Below are positions 16,996 to 24,685 of a stretch of 52,099 nt of DNA, piece after piece (position 1 is the first letter of the stretch; each line of letters opens with the position of its first letter). The translations under genes and the position numbers were made by a program. Origin of the DNA: CAZGMN01 sp964645765 (lineage in GTDB: Bacteria; Acidobacteriota; Aminicenantia; Aminicenantales; Aminicenantaceae); NCBI GenBank assembly GCA_964645765.1, contig CAZYBE010000022.1:1-52099 (forward strand), given 5' to 3'. The notes under the pieces are model-generated. The model saw only the letters and a list, made by a program, of their open reading frames with translations. It did no database searches and was not told the DNA's origin.

Positions 16996-17709
16996 ATGTT
17001 GAGAATAGATCGTCTAAATAAGAGTTTTGGGAAGAAGACAGTTTTGGACGACGCATCTTTTGACGTCGAAAAAGGGAAAATAACTGGATTCTTGGGTCCT
17101 AATGGTGCAGGAAAAACGACGACCATAAACATTCTTTTGGGGCTCATTAGAAAAGATGGAGGGCGAATAGAGCTGAATGGCAAAGAAATTCAAGACACAA
17201 AAGATTTAAAATTTTTTATTAGGATTGGTGCCCTTTTGGAATTCCCTTCTTTTTATGCTCATCTCACAGCCAGAGAGAATCTCAGGCTTCTTTCTTTGAT
17301 TGACCACTCGGAAATCAACAAAAGAAAAATAGATGATCTCTTGGATATGGCGGATCTTCAAAAGGAGAAAGATTTTCCGATTAAAACCTTTTCTTTTGGC
17401 ATGAAGCAAAAATTGGCCATCGCTCATGCCTTTCTGAATGAACCAGAGCTTTTGATTCTGGATGAGCCGTTTAATGGCTTGGACCCAAATTCCACAGATC
17501 ATCTCAACAAAATCCTCAAAGACTATGTAAAAAAAAGCGGAACAATTTTTATCTCCAGCCACATTTTGAACGAGGTCGAAGACCTCTGTGACCGTGTTAT
17601 TCTAATCAACAAAGGGAAGATTATTCTTAAAGAAGATTTAAAATTGCTGACTTCCCAGAATACCCTGAAAGAAATTTATTTAAAATTGACTGGAAATGAA
17701 AGTCACTGA
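16996..17709 (+). CDS. ABC transporter ATP-binding protein (ABC-2 type)
   Basis: 237 aa. All nucleotide-binding motifs are present: Walker A GPNGAGKTT (about 35-43), a Q-loop-like region near IGALLEFPSFYAHLT, signature FSFGMKQKLAIAHAFL (about 134-149), Walker B LLILDEPFNGLDP and switch His in FISSHILNEVEDL. It resembles the CcmA/NatA/bacitracin-exporter group. It is the first gene of a four-gene operon and its end overlaps the permease by 14 nt. The start follows AAGGGG. Upstream 282 bp are AT-rich, with TATAAT-like sequences near 16965-16975. They also contain the end of a minus-strand frame that does not look coding. Confidence 0.93.
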   Translation: MLRIDRLNKSFGKKTVLDDASFDVEKGKITGFLGPNGAGKTTTINILLGLIRKDGGRIELNGKEIQDTKDLKFFIRIGALLEFPSFYAHLTARENLRLLSLIDHSEINKRKIDDLLDMADLQKEKDFPIKTFSFGMKQKLAIAHAFLNEPELLILDEPFNGLDPNSTDHLNKILKDYVKKSGTIFISSHILNEVEDLCDRVILINKGKIILKEDLKLLTSQNTLKEIYLKLTGNESH

Positions 17710-18514
17710 CACTTTCAAAGCTGAATTTACAATTTATAAGAAGAGCGTTCTGACCAAGGCGCTCTGGCTCATTACTTTCCTTATGGCTGTGATCTTCGGC
17801 TTCATCATTTTTCATTCATCCTCTTTCTCGGGGCCTTTAAGCTTCTTGGCTCTGATGAAAGGATATGAAAACGGGTTTAACTTTTCTCTCAGCCTGACTT
17901 CCTCTACATATAATATTATCATCTTTCTTATCATTATCCTGGCGAGCACGGCGATCTCAGAGCAAGTGCAAAAAGGCACGCTCAAAACGGTCTTGGTCAA
18001 TAGGGTCAAGCGAAGAGAATTCATCGTTGGCAAAGCTTTCTTTCTTCTGGCTTTTTTTATGGCCCTGCTGGGAGTCATCTCCATCCTGAGTTTAACCGCG
18101 GGAGGCATTTTGTTCGGCTTAAGTGATATTTCTGAAAAAAGCTATATCATCCACACTCAACTCGATTTATTTTCGAACTACTTTCTTTCCCTTTTGCTCA
18201 CGGCCTTCTCCGTTTTTGCTCTCATAAATTTATGTCTTTTCTTCTCTGTGCTTTTTAACAACAGCCTTTTGTGTTTTCTCTCCAGCCTTGGGGTAAATTT
18301 TATTTTCTATATTTTTACTGAATTGGACTTTCATAAATATTTATTTCTCACAAGCTATCTATCCTTTCCCTTAAAAAATGTGCAGAAGATGGCTCAAGGA
18401 CTCCCTCTCATTTGGAGTCCAAAATTGGAATACATGCTCATCTCGACCCTGCTTTATGCCCTGGGCTTCCTCCTCCTGGCCATCGCCTGTTTTAATAAGA
18501 AGGAAATAGTGTGA
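17696..18514 (+). CDS. ABC-2 type permease
   Basis: 272 aa with six predicted membrane segments: ALWLITFLMAVIFGFIIF (~22-40), TYNIIIFLIIILASTAI (~75-91), AFFLLAFFMALLGVISIL (~115-132), FSNYFLSLLLTAFSVFALI (~155-175), LCFLSSLGVNFIFYIF (~190-205) and a last one near the C-terminus (LLYALGFLLLAIACF). The cytoplasmic loop VQKGTLKTVLVNRVKRREFI is typical of ABC-2 permeases. It is translated from an ATG inside the ATPase gene and overlaps the following GTG start. One permease polypeptide implies a homodimeric channel with the ATPase. Substrate unknown; the downstream genes point to an envelope component. Confidence 0.85.
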   Translation: MKVTDTFKAEFTIYKKSVLTKALWLITFLMAVIFGFIIFHSSSFSGPLSFLALMKGYENGFNFSLSLTSSTYNIIIFLIIILASTAISEQVQKGTLKTVLVNRVKRREFIVGKAFFLLAFFMALLGVISILSLTAGGILFGLSDISEKSYIIHTQLDLFSNYFLSLLLTAFSVFALINLCLFFSVLFNNSLLCFLSSLGVNFIFYIFTELDFHKYLFLTSYLSFPLKNVQKMAQGLPLIWSPKLEYMLISTLLYALGFLLLAIACFNKKEIV

Positions 18515-20019
18515 AGAAATATATTTTATTGGTTGTATGGCTTTCCCTGTCAGTGATTGCAAAGGCTTCCTCAGATTTTTCAGCTATTTTCAATAAGTTT
18601 GAGATGAAGTTTGATGACCTGTTAGAAGATATTTTTTTTGAAGACCTCAACAACGATCAATTGAAAGACATTTTAGTCCTTACCAAGGACGAAAATAATA
18701 AAAAGAAGCTGCATCTCTTCTTTCAAAACAGAAATGGATTCAATCCTGTTCCCAGCCAGACTTTAGATTTCGACAAAAATGCTATTATCTTTGATATGGG
18801 AAATGTAACCAATCGCTGCCCGGGAAAGGAGATTGTTTACCTGACTCCTACGGGTTTAAAGTATTATCATTTCGAAGGAGAAATTTATCATCCAGAGCCT
18901 AAGGAGCTCGCAGACGTTTCATCAATTTTTCAATCCCCTTCTCCAGAGAGTCCGGTGCGATCCAGGCTTATCTGGGATTTTAACGGTGACAGTCTGGGCT
19001 ATCTCCTTGTTCCCGTCTCGGATTATCTTCTGCTCCTCTCCTCAGATCGGGAAGAAAAATATAAACTAATTCAGAAAATACATCTTGGACCCATTTTTGT
19101 CACTCAATCTCATTCAAAAGCCTCTGCGGATACAGAGTTTTTCGAAAATTTCTCCCAGAAAGTCACAATCTATGTGCCGCTGATTTATGTCGAAGACTTC
19201 AATGGAGATCAACGGAAAGATATTCTCTCTCTCTTCAGGGAACAGCTTAAAGTCTTTTTTCAAAATGAAAGAAGAGAATTTTCAGAAGAGCCTGATTTTG
19301 CCCTTGACCTCGGAATTCTTACCGAGGAAGAAAAGCAAAATCCTTCGCTTCCCTTTTATAAGGTTTTTGCCACAGATGTTGACAATGACGGGTTAATAGA
19401 CATCCTGGTTTCAAAATCTCAGATTAAGACGACCACGAGCTTAAGCAAAATTTATACCTATCTGAATAAAAAAGGAAAGATCGATTCTACTCCCGACCAG
19501 ATATTGGTCAATGAAAGCTCTTTTGGCACGCCTGAAGTCCTCGATGTCGACGGAGACCAGCACAAAGATCTCGTTATTGAAGAAATAAAAATGGGAATCT
19601 TCCAGATTTTTAAGATGCTCTTGACCAAAAAGCTGAGCTACGAAGATGCCATTTATTTAGGGCAGAAAGGCCAATATCCCTCGCTTCCAGCCGCCAGAGT
19701 CAAGTCTAAAGTCATCTTTGATTTCGATAATCCAGGGAAAAAACCTGAAGGAGATATTGCCTATTTTTCAGGTGACTTCAACAGAGATGGAATAAAAGAT
19801 GTTTTGAGGAAGGTAGACGGAAAAAACGAGCTCATCATATATCTTGGAGGGCTGGAGAAAAAGAAAATCAACTTTGCCGAGAAGCCCTCCTATAGAGTTC
19901 ATGAAGAACTGCCTTCAGGAATCATCATCGAAGATTTAAACAATGACCGTTTGTCCGATATCATTTTTGATTTCAGAAGGGAAAAGAAAAGGATGTTAGT
20001 CTTATTCCTCTCGAAATGA
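18511..20019 (+). CDS. Exported seven-bladed VCBS/FG-GAP-type propeller protein
   Basis: 502 aa from a GTG start that overlaps the permease stop (4 nt). A signal peptide (ILLVVWLSLSVIAKASS) is followed by seven calcium-loop motifs spaced through the chain: EDLNNDQLKDIL, WDFNGDSLGYLL, EDFNGDQRKDIL, TDVDNDGLIDIL, LDVDGDQHKDLV, GDFNRDGIKDVL and EDLNNDRLSDII. Seven such motifs fit a seven-bladed FG-GAP/integrin-like propeller. The protein is probably periplasmic. Its stop overlaps the Omp85 gene's start by 4 nt, so it is translationally coupled on both sides and likely works as the link between the ABC-2 transporter and the outer-membrane barrel. No known transport partner of this architecture is recalled. 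Confidence 0.75.
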   Translation: MKKYILLVVWLSLSVIAKASSDFSAIFNKFEMKFDDLLEDIFFEDLNNDQLKDILVLTKDENNKKKLHLFFQNRNGFNPVPSQTLDFDKNAIIFDMGNVTNRCPGKEIVYLTPTGLKYYHFEGEIYHPEPKELADVSSIFQSPSPESPVRSRLIWDFNGDSLGYLLVPVSDYLLLLSSDREEKYKLIQKIHLGPIFVTQSHSKASADTEFFENFSQKVTIYVPLIYVEDFNGDQRKDILSLFREQLKVFFQNERREFSEEPDFALDLGILTEEEKQNPSLPFYKVFATDVDNDGLIDILVSKSQIKTTTSLSKIYTYLNKKGKIDSTPDQILVNESSFGTPEVLDVDGDQHKDLVIEEIKMGIFQIFKMLLTKKLSYEDAIYLGQKGQYPSLPAARVKSKVIFDFDNPGKKPEGDIAYFSGDFNRDGIKDVLRKVDGKNELIIYLGGLEKKKINFAEKPSYRVHEELPSGIIIEDLNNDRLSDIIFDFRREKKRMLVLFLSK

Positions 20020-21227
20020 TAAGACGAGTGATCTCGCTTTCTCTTTTTATTATCTGCGTTATTCAGCTTTACCCTCAGCAGAATGTCCAGGTTATTTCTA
20101 ATATTTTAGTCTTTGGAAACACGCGGACGAAAGAGGATGTCATCCGGAAAGCTCTTAACCTCGAAAAAGGACAGGCCTTCCGGCCTGAAATCATAGAGAT
20201 GAGCAGAAAGAGATTGCTGGAATTGAATTTATTTTCTGTTGTCGAAATCGAGGCCAAAAAAAGTGATAGGGGAATAGACCTTTTTGTTTTGGTGAAAGAA
20301 CGTTCTCCCCTCTTTTTTGAGTTCACCTCTGATTACTCGAATGAAATCTACAATTATTTTTTAGGAATGAAGACAGGCTTAAGAAATCTCTGGGGGAAGA
20401 ACCAGAATTTATGGCTTGTTGCCACAATTGGAGATTCAAAGAAATTGGGGATTGGCTACGAGAATCGTTACCACCTCGATTTTTTCTGGGGCTTGAGTCT
20501 TGAGAATGTCTGGCATAAGAATGAATTTTATGATTTTAAAGAAAGCAGACTAACAGGAAAGATATTTGCAGGGAAAAGGATTTCCCGTTTTGAAACCTAT
20601 CTCTGGGCTGACTATGAGAGAATTCAAATTAATCTGGGGGCTTCCTCGAATCAAAATCCTGGAGAACTCTATAAATCAGGAATCCAAATTTCTTATGACG
20701 GCAAAGACTGGCAGCTCTTCCCCTCCAGAGGAATATTTGCTCAAACAGGATTTTATAAGGCGCTCGATGGAAAAATGAGGACAGTCTATAACCGGTATTC
20801 CTTTGAATTCAGCTCTTTTTTTTCCTTGTGGAAAGGCCATGTCCTGTCCTTTGATCTCAGGAGCACGATTTCTGAAAAAGATGTTCCTCTTTATGACCGT
20901 CTATATTTTGGAGGAGCGAATACGCTAAGAGGATATTCCAGGTGGACGAATTCCGGGAATAATTCTGTTGTGTTGACAACTGAATATCGGGTTCCTGTCA
21001 GCTTGAAAAAGAATTCTTTGGAAAAATCTACCACTGGTTCCGCCCTTTACCTTTTTTCAGATTTGGGCTCCCTTACAGAGAAGAAAGAGGACTTGCGCTT
21101 AAAAAATTTCAAAAGCGATTTTGGGATAGGATTCTTCTGGGTGATCATGGAAATTTCCAAATTGAGAATTGATATGAGTGTGGCTCCCAAAGTTCGGTTT
21201 GTTATCGGCTCAGACTGGAAATTCTAA
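20016..21227 (+). CDS. Short Omp85/BamA-like barrel with one POTRA domain
   Basis: 403 aa. Signal peptide (VISLSLFIICVIQLYPQQ). One POTRA domain covers about residues 24-95 (ISNILVFGNTRTKEDVIRKA, KRLLELNLFSVVEIEA, GIDLFVLVKERSP). The rest is a 16-strand-type barrel with the hallmark RLYFGGANTLRGYSRW (L-R-G-Y motif of Omp85) and a C-terminal Phe. BamA has five POTRA domains, and TamA has three; one POTRA is the short Omp85/ShlB-like or TamA-like subtype. Presumably inserts or exports the substrate handled by the upstream ABC-2 and propeller proteins. It ends overlapping the tail of the trmJ-like fragment on the other strand by 4 nt. Confidence 0.87.
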   Translation: MIRRVISLSLFIICVIQLYPQQNVQVISNILVFGNTRTKEDVIRKALNLEKGQAFRPEIIEMSRKRLLELNLFSVVEIEAKKSDRGIDLFVLVKERSPLFFEFTSDYSNEIYNYFLGMKTGLRNLWGKNQNLWLVATIGDSKKLGIGYENRYHLDFFWGLSLENVWHKNEFYDFKESRLTGKIFAGKRISRFETYLWADYERIQINLGASSNQNPGELYKSGIQISYDGKDWQLFPSRGIFAQTGFYKALDGKMRTVYNRYSFEFSSFFSLWKGHVLSFDLRSTISEKDVPLYDRLYFGGANTLRGYSRWTNSGNNSVVLTTEYRVPVSLKKNSLEKSTTGSALYLFSDLGSLTEKKEDLRLKNFKSDFGIGFFWVIMEISKLRIDMSVAPKVRFVIGSDWKF

Positions 21228-21439
21228 TCCATGAATTCAGAATAAAGCAATGCTTGCTCGAGCAAATCGATTCCACGGCAGGCCATGGATTTTGCTACAT
21301 CGTTTTGAAAATCCGACGGCTTGACGAGCTCAAGCTTTTTAAAGCCCATATTTTTCAGAGCCCTGGCCGAAGCGCCGATATTCCCGGCCTCCTTGGGCTC
21401 AACAAGAATAAAATAAATGTTGTCTTTCCAGGATTTCAT
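21224..21439 (-). pseudogene. Truncated TrmJ/SpoU-type tRNA methyltransferase fragment
   Basis: 71 aa, matching only the first part of SpoU/TrmJ-type RNA methyltransferases (usually about 160-250 aa): NIYFILVEPKEAGNIGASAR and ALKNMGFKKLELVKP. The SAM-binding knot (motifs 2 and 3) is absent. The frame starts by ATGA overlap with the truD stop, as in a normal gene pair, and stops 4 nt inside the 3' end of the convergent Omp85 gene. It looks like a 3' truncation caused by a rearrangement that brought the ABC operon here. A functional mini-protein is less likely. Confidence 0.7.
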
Positions 21440-22590
21440 GGCTCCAAGCTCAACCTTTTCATCAGCATCGTTCCATAAGACCCCCGAGGAAGGAAGAAGG
21501 AAATGGTCATCTTCATTTTTCCCTGGTGGAGATCATCTTTTCCTTTATCGATGATTTGAATGTCATCCGGGATTATGACGGCCTTTCTCTTGAAGGATTT
21601 GAAGTAGACCTTTGTCAAAATCTCTGTTCGGAACGAACTTATTGTAAGATCTCTTTCTTTTAATATTTCTTGATGAAGTAAGCGTATCGAGTCATCAGGA
21701 AATTCCATTTTTGCTGAGGAAGTAGGGATTTCAAGGTTATTAAAATAGAAAAAAGCAGAGTCGTCGAGTCTTCTCCAGAAAAGGTAGTTTCCCTCCCTGC
21801 CCTTTATTTCTTCGAAAACCTTTGCCCTTTGTTTTATCAGCCTCCTCAGGAGTTCATTCCAGAGGTGGGACTGGAAAGAGGAGTAGAGCATGGATATTTC
21901 CTCCTCTGCAATCAGATGGAGCGCCCCTGCAAAATCCTTTGGATTATCTTTTAAAAACCTAAATATTCTCTTTTCGAGGGGGTATTTTGCCAGACGCAGG
22001 CAGGTCTTCCAATCCCCCCAATTCTCAAGCAAGGCTTCTTTGCTTTCCCTGCCCTTTCTCCTCATGTCAGGGTAGATGGATGTTAAAAAAAGTTGGAGAG
22101 CATCGTTCCAAGATCCTTTAAGAATTTTCTCGGCAAAGAATCCTCTTTCAGGGCTAAAACTTCTGAATCTCTGGTCGTCAAAGAAATTCGTGAATCCGAA
22201 TTTCTTTGTCTCTTCAATGTTTTTCTCGATGTGCTCGAAATCTCGAAGATTTCTTATTGTAACGGTAAAAAAATTCCCTCTGATAAGGTCTGGACTCATG
22301 CGGCGTTCCATGAATCCTTTTGATTCCAAAGAGAAGTCTTTTCCCCGCTTGCTGAAATCCCTTCTATCCTTAATGGTGATGAATTGATAGGTCAGCCCAT
22401 GCTTGTCTTTTTTACCGCCGTAGGAAAACTTTTTGAAAGGAACGGAGAGAGAGTGGGATAAAAAATAAATTAGGTCAAGAGTCGTCCAGTTGCTTTTTTT
22501 AAGAAGATAAACCCTGTAGCCTCCCCTTTCGCCAAGAGGGAGGTCTGCTTTTTCCTCAACGGTGAAGTCTTCGGGAATTGGTTTAATCAT
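21436..22590 (-). CDS. truD: tRNA pseudouridine synthase TruD
   Basis: 384 aa, the normal length for TruD, which makes pseudouridine-13 in tRNA-Glu. The N-terminus reads KPIPEDFTVEEKADLP, the catalytic Asp lies in GGKKDKHGLTYQ (about 60-71), and the conserved NFFTVTIRNL, GFTNFFDDQRF and SFQSHLWNELLRRL follow in family order. Overlaps the trmJ-like fragment by 4 nt. Cytosolic. Confidence 0.93.
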   Translation of the reverse strand: MIKPIPEDFTVEEKADLPLGERGGYRVYLLKKSNWTTLDLIYFLSHSLSVPFKKFSYGGKKDKHGLTYQFITIKDRRDFSKRGKDFSLESKGFMERRMSPDLIRGNFFTVTIRNLRDFEHIEKNIEETKKFGFTNFFDDQRFRSFSPERGFFAEKILKGSWNDALQLFLTSIYPDMRRKGRESKEALLENWGDWKTCLRLAKYPLEKRIFRFLKDNPKDFAGALHLIAEEEISMLYSSFQSHLWNELLRRLIKQRAKVFEEIKGREGNYLFWRRLDDSAFFYFNNLEIPTSSAKMEFPDDSIRLLHQEILKERDLTISSFRTEILTKVYFKSFKRKAVIIPDDIQIIDKGKDDLHQGKMKMTISFFLPRGSYGTMLMKRLSLEP

Positions 22591-22648
22591 GCTTAGATTA
22601 TGGCAGAATGCGCGGAAAAAGTCATAGGCCAGGGATTTTCACAATTAT

Positions 22649-22730
22649 GGGGACACAATACTTAATTTTGATTATGGCGGGAAGAATTAAGTGCTGTGTC
22701 CCTGTAATTAAATTGTGTCTCTGCAATTTT
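22649..22730. repeat. Palindromic GGGGACACA repeat, locus 1
   Basis: GGGGACACAATACTTAATT (22649-22667) faces its inverted form AATTAAGTGCTGTGTCCC (22685-22702) across a 17-nt loop. A further degenerate inverted copy, AATTAAATTGTGTCTC, follows at about 22706-22721. The same unit recurs near 27833 and 35504. The layout (long stem with intergenic location) resembles REP/BIME-like sequences mobilised by Y1 (IS200-like) transposases. No such transposase lies in the window. Confidence 0.7.
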
Positions 22731-22883
22731 AGCCATATTATTTAATAGGAACTGCCATAATAAAAAGAGCTTGGATTAAAGTCAAGATTGATGACCTGAC
22801 TAATACAAACGCGATAATAAAAGTATCATAGCAGGGGTGAGCCGAAGCCGCGAGCGAAGCGTGGCGGGAAGCGACATGGCGAA

Positions 22884-23024
22884 CTATTGAACCTTGTAGA
22901 ACTGCGTGTAGTGGCATTTAGGACAACTGCGAAGCACTTCATCAGATTTGGTAATCTTTATTATTGTTCCGCATCGCACGCATCTATAAATTCCAACTCC
23001 CGGTTTTTGGCCTGTATTATGCAT
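22884..23024 (-). CDS. Small zinc-ribbon protein
   Basis: 46 aa reading from the ATG at 23024, which is 6 nt after AGGAAGGAG, a strong ribosome site. Two CxxC pairs are visible: YRCVRCG (C15, C18) and RSCPKCHYTQFYK (C34, C37), spaced as in zinc-ribbon/rubredoxin-like proteins. N-terminus MHNTGQKPGVGIYRC. Too short for most gene callers. Function unknown; possibly a redox or RNA-binding partner. It lies between truD and the sigma-factor operon. Stop is TAG at 22884-22886. Confidence 0.7.
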   Translation of the reverse strand: MHNTGQKPGVGIYRCVRCGTIIKITKSDEVLRSCPKCHYTQFYKVQ

Positions 23025-23098
23025 TTTTTATCTCCTTCCTTGCTATTAGAATGAATGTAATTCTATTGTAGCTGACTTTATTTGAAAAAGAAAGTATG

Positions 23099-23116
23099 TG
23101 CGGGTCCTTGCCCGCA
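23099..23116. repeat. Small GC hairpin
   Basis: TGCGGG and CCCGCA flank a 6-nt loop. It lies between two genes and may be a bidirectional stop signal, although no T-run follows. Confidence 0.3.
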
Positions 23117-23192
23117 TGACGATTGCTCAAAACCTGTTTACGCGGGCTCTTGGAGGATGCCTAATATCACCTATGGTTAGAGTTTTCTTCTA

Positions 23193-23292
23193 NNNNNNNN
23201 NNNNNNNNNNNNNNNNNNNNNNNNNNNNNNNNNNNNNNNNNNNNNNNNNNNNNNNNNNNNNNNNNNNNNNNNNNNNNNNNNNNNNNNNNNNN
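23193..23292. other. Assembly gap of exactly 100 N
   Basis: Artificial scaffold gap of unknown true length. Sequence on the two sides may not be contiguous in the genome; the sigma-factor operon starts 120 bp after it. Any frame drawn across the gap is an artefact. Confidence 0.95.
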
Positions 23293-23411
23293 TCCATCAT
23301 CAAGCGCTTGTTCTAATACAAACGCATTGACTGCTTTTGCATCAGCGCAACTAAACCTTAAGCCTGGAAATCCCGTCTAACAGGTTAAGGAGAAGAGCCA
23401 TAGAGTATATA

Positions 23412-23972
23412 ATGGAGGCAGTTACCACAGAAAGGCTTCAGTCGAGGATGGACGAAGAGATCATAATCCGACGGTGCCAGGAGGGCGACCTCATGGCCTA
23501 CCGCGCAATCTATGAGCGTTATGAGCAGCCGCTCCTTCGCACAGCTCTTCGCATCCTGGGCCAGAAGCAGGACGCTGAAGATGCCGTCCAGGACGCGTTC
23601 CTAAAGCTCTACCGCAGTATCAACAACTACAAGAGAGGCTCAAAGTTCAGCACCTATCTTTTCCGTATCCTGTTGAATTCCTGCTTCGATATCCTCAGGA
23701 AGAGGAACCGGGCCGGGTTCAATATTGGAGAAACAGAGGCTTTGCCCTATTATCCGACGCACGAGAGCCGCTTCAATATCGAGCACGCTATCGAGTCGCT
23801 CCCGCAGCAGATGAGAATCTGCTTTATCCTTTTTGCAGTCGAGGAGTTCGGCCAGGAAGAAATCGCCCAAATCCTGAATAAAAGCCTGGGCACAGTGAAA
23901 GCCACTGTCCATCGGGCAAAGGCCAGACTCCGCTCTCTGCTCTCCGATTCCAGGATGGAGGTAAAAGCATGA
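23412..23972 (+). CDS. ECF RNA polymerase sigma factor, RpoE-like
   Basis: 186 aa. Sigma region 2 covers about 27-95 (YRAIYERYEQPLLRTALRIL, AEDAVQDAFLKLYRSI, STYLFRILLNSCFDI); region 4 covers about 125-180 (IESLPQQMRICFILFAVEEF, then GQEEIAQILNKSLGTVKATV). No region 1 or 3, so it is an extracytoplasmic-function sigma factor that redirects RNA polymerase to an envelope or stress regulon. ATG at 23412 or 23448 (MDEEIIIRR) are both possible; neither has a strong ribosome site. Overlaps the anti-sigma gene by 4 nt (ATGA). The third gene is a DUF4097 protein. Confidence 0.92.
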   Translation: MEAVTTERLQSRMDEEIIIRRCQEGDLMAYRAIYERYEQPLLRTALRILGQKQDAEDAVQDAFLKLYRSINNYKRGSKFSTYLFRILLNSCFDILRKRNRAGFNIGETEALPYYPTHESRFNIEHAIESLPQQMRICFILFAVEEFGQEEIAQILNKSLGTVKATVHRAKARLRSLLSDSRMEVKA

Positions 23973-24655
23973 GCTGCAATAAACTTAAAAAATATGAGCT
24001 CGGTAAAATTAGCTCCGCCAGATTCGAGCGCCACGCCAAGGAATGTGCCATTTGCCAGGAGAAGATTCGCCTGGATGAGCGGCTGATGTCCAAGGCGAAG
24101 TCGCTAGCCGAGAAGCCAATTCAGGCCCCTATTCTCTGGAGCCGGATTGAGGAAGACTTGCATAAAGAGAAAGAAAGCCTGCATCAAGAGAAGGAGAAAT
24201 TGAAAGGCCGGACGTTCGAGCAGGCGGCGCCCGCCTTTGGTCTCCGCCCCTTGCGCTTCAAGCTTTTGCCCCTTATCCCTGTTGCGGCTGCGCTCCTCGC
24301 GGCCGCAGGCCTCGGCATTTATTTCGGCCTTAAAGCCCTGTCCCGTCCTCCTTCCTCAGGATTGCTGGCCCGTCAGGCTCTGGCAAAGATTGAGAAGATA
24401 GAGCGCGAGCACATGCAGGCTATCGAGGAGCTCGAAAAAAAGGCTCTTCCCAAGATGGCCAGCCTTGACCTGGAGATGATGCTCCTCTACAGAGACAAGC
24501 TTGAGACCATCAATGCCCAGATTGAGCGCTGCAAAGAAGCGCTTGCTCTGAACCCGGCCAATGCCCATATCCGGCACTATTTGCTGTCTGCACTCCAGGA
24601 CAAGAAAGGAACGCTGGCCGAGCTTTTAAGCTATAAACAAGAAAAATCCATGTAA
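23969..24655 (+). CDS. Membrane anti-sigma factor with zinc-binding (ZAS) motif
   Basis: 228 aa. The N-terminus contains RHAKECAICQEKI (H-x3-C-x2-C, about residues 22-29), the signature of zinc anti-sigma domains, with Cys3 as a possible fourth ligand. A basic linker leads to one membrane helix (LLPLIPVAAALLAAAGLGIY, about 100-120), then an external coiled-coil-like helical region (REHMQAIEELEKKALPKMAS) of about 100 aa that could be the sensor. The ATGA overlap with the sigma gene is typical of sigma/anti-sigma pairs. Binds and inhibits the sigma factor encoded upstream by inference from context and the ZAS motif. Confidence 0.85.
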   Translation: MSCNKLKKYELGKISSARFERHAKECAICQEKIRLDERLMSKAKSLAEKPIQAPILWSRIEEDLHKEKESLHQEKEKLKGRTFEQAAPAFGLRPLRFKLLPLIPVAAALLAAAGLGIYFGLKALSRPPSSGLLARQALAKIEKIEREHMQAIEELEKKALPKMASLDLEMMLLYRDKLETINAQIERCKEALALNPANAHIRHYLLSALQDKKGTLAELLSYKQEKSM

Positions 24656-24685
24656 TCGAAAAATAAAAAAACGGAGGAATAAAAC

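Noticed and set aside
16785..17183. Minus-strand frame over the start of the ABC ATPase gene
   Set aside because: Most of it overlaps the clear ABC ATPase coding sequence. Its tail (VAYMARAASMLEHLPQSVVD) outside the gene looks somewhat protein-like, but no family or start site supports it.
23098..23316. Plus-strand frame across the first N gap
   Set aside because: Most codons are N; it is an artefact of the placeholder.
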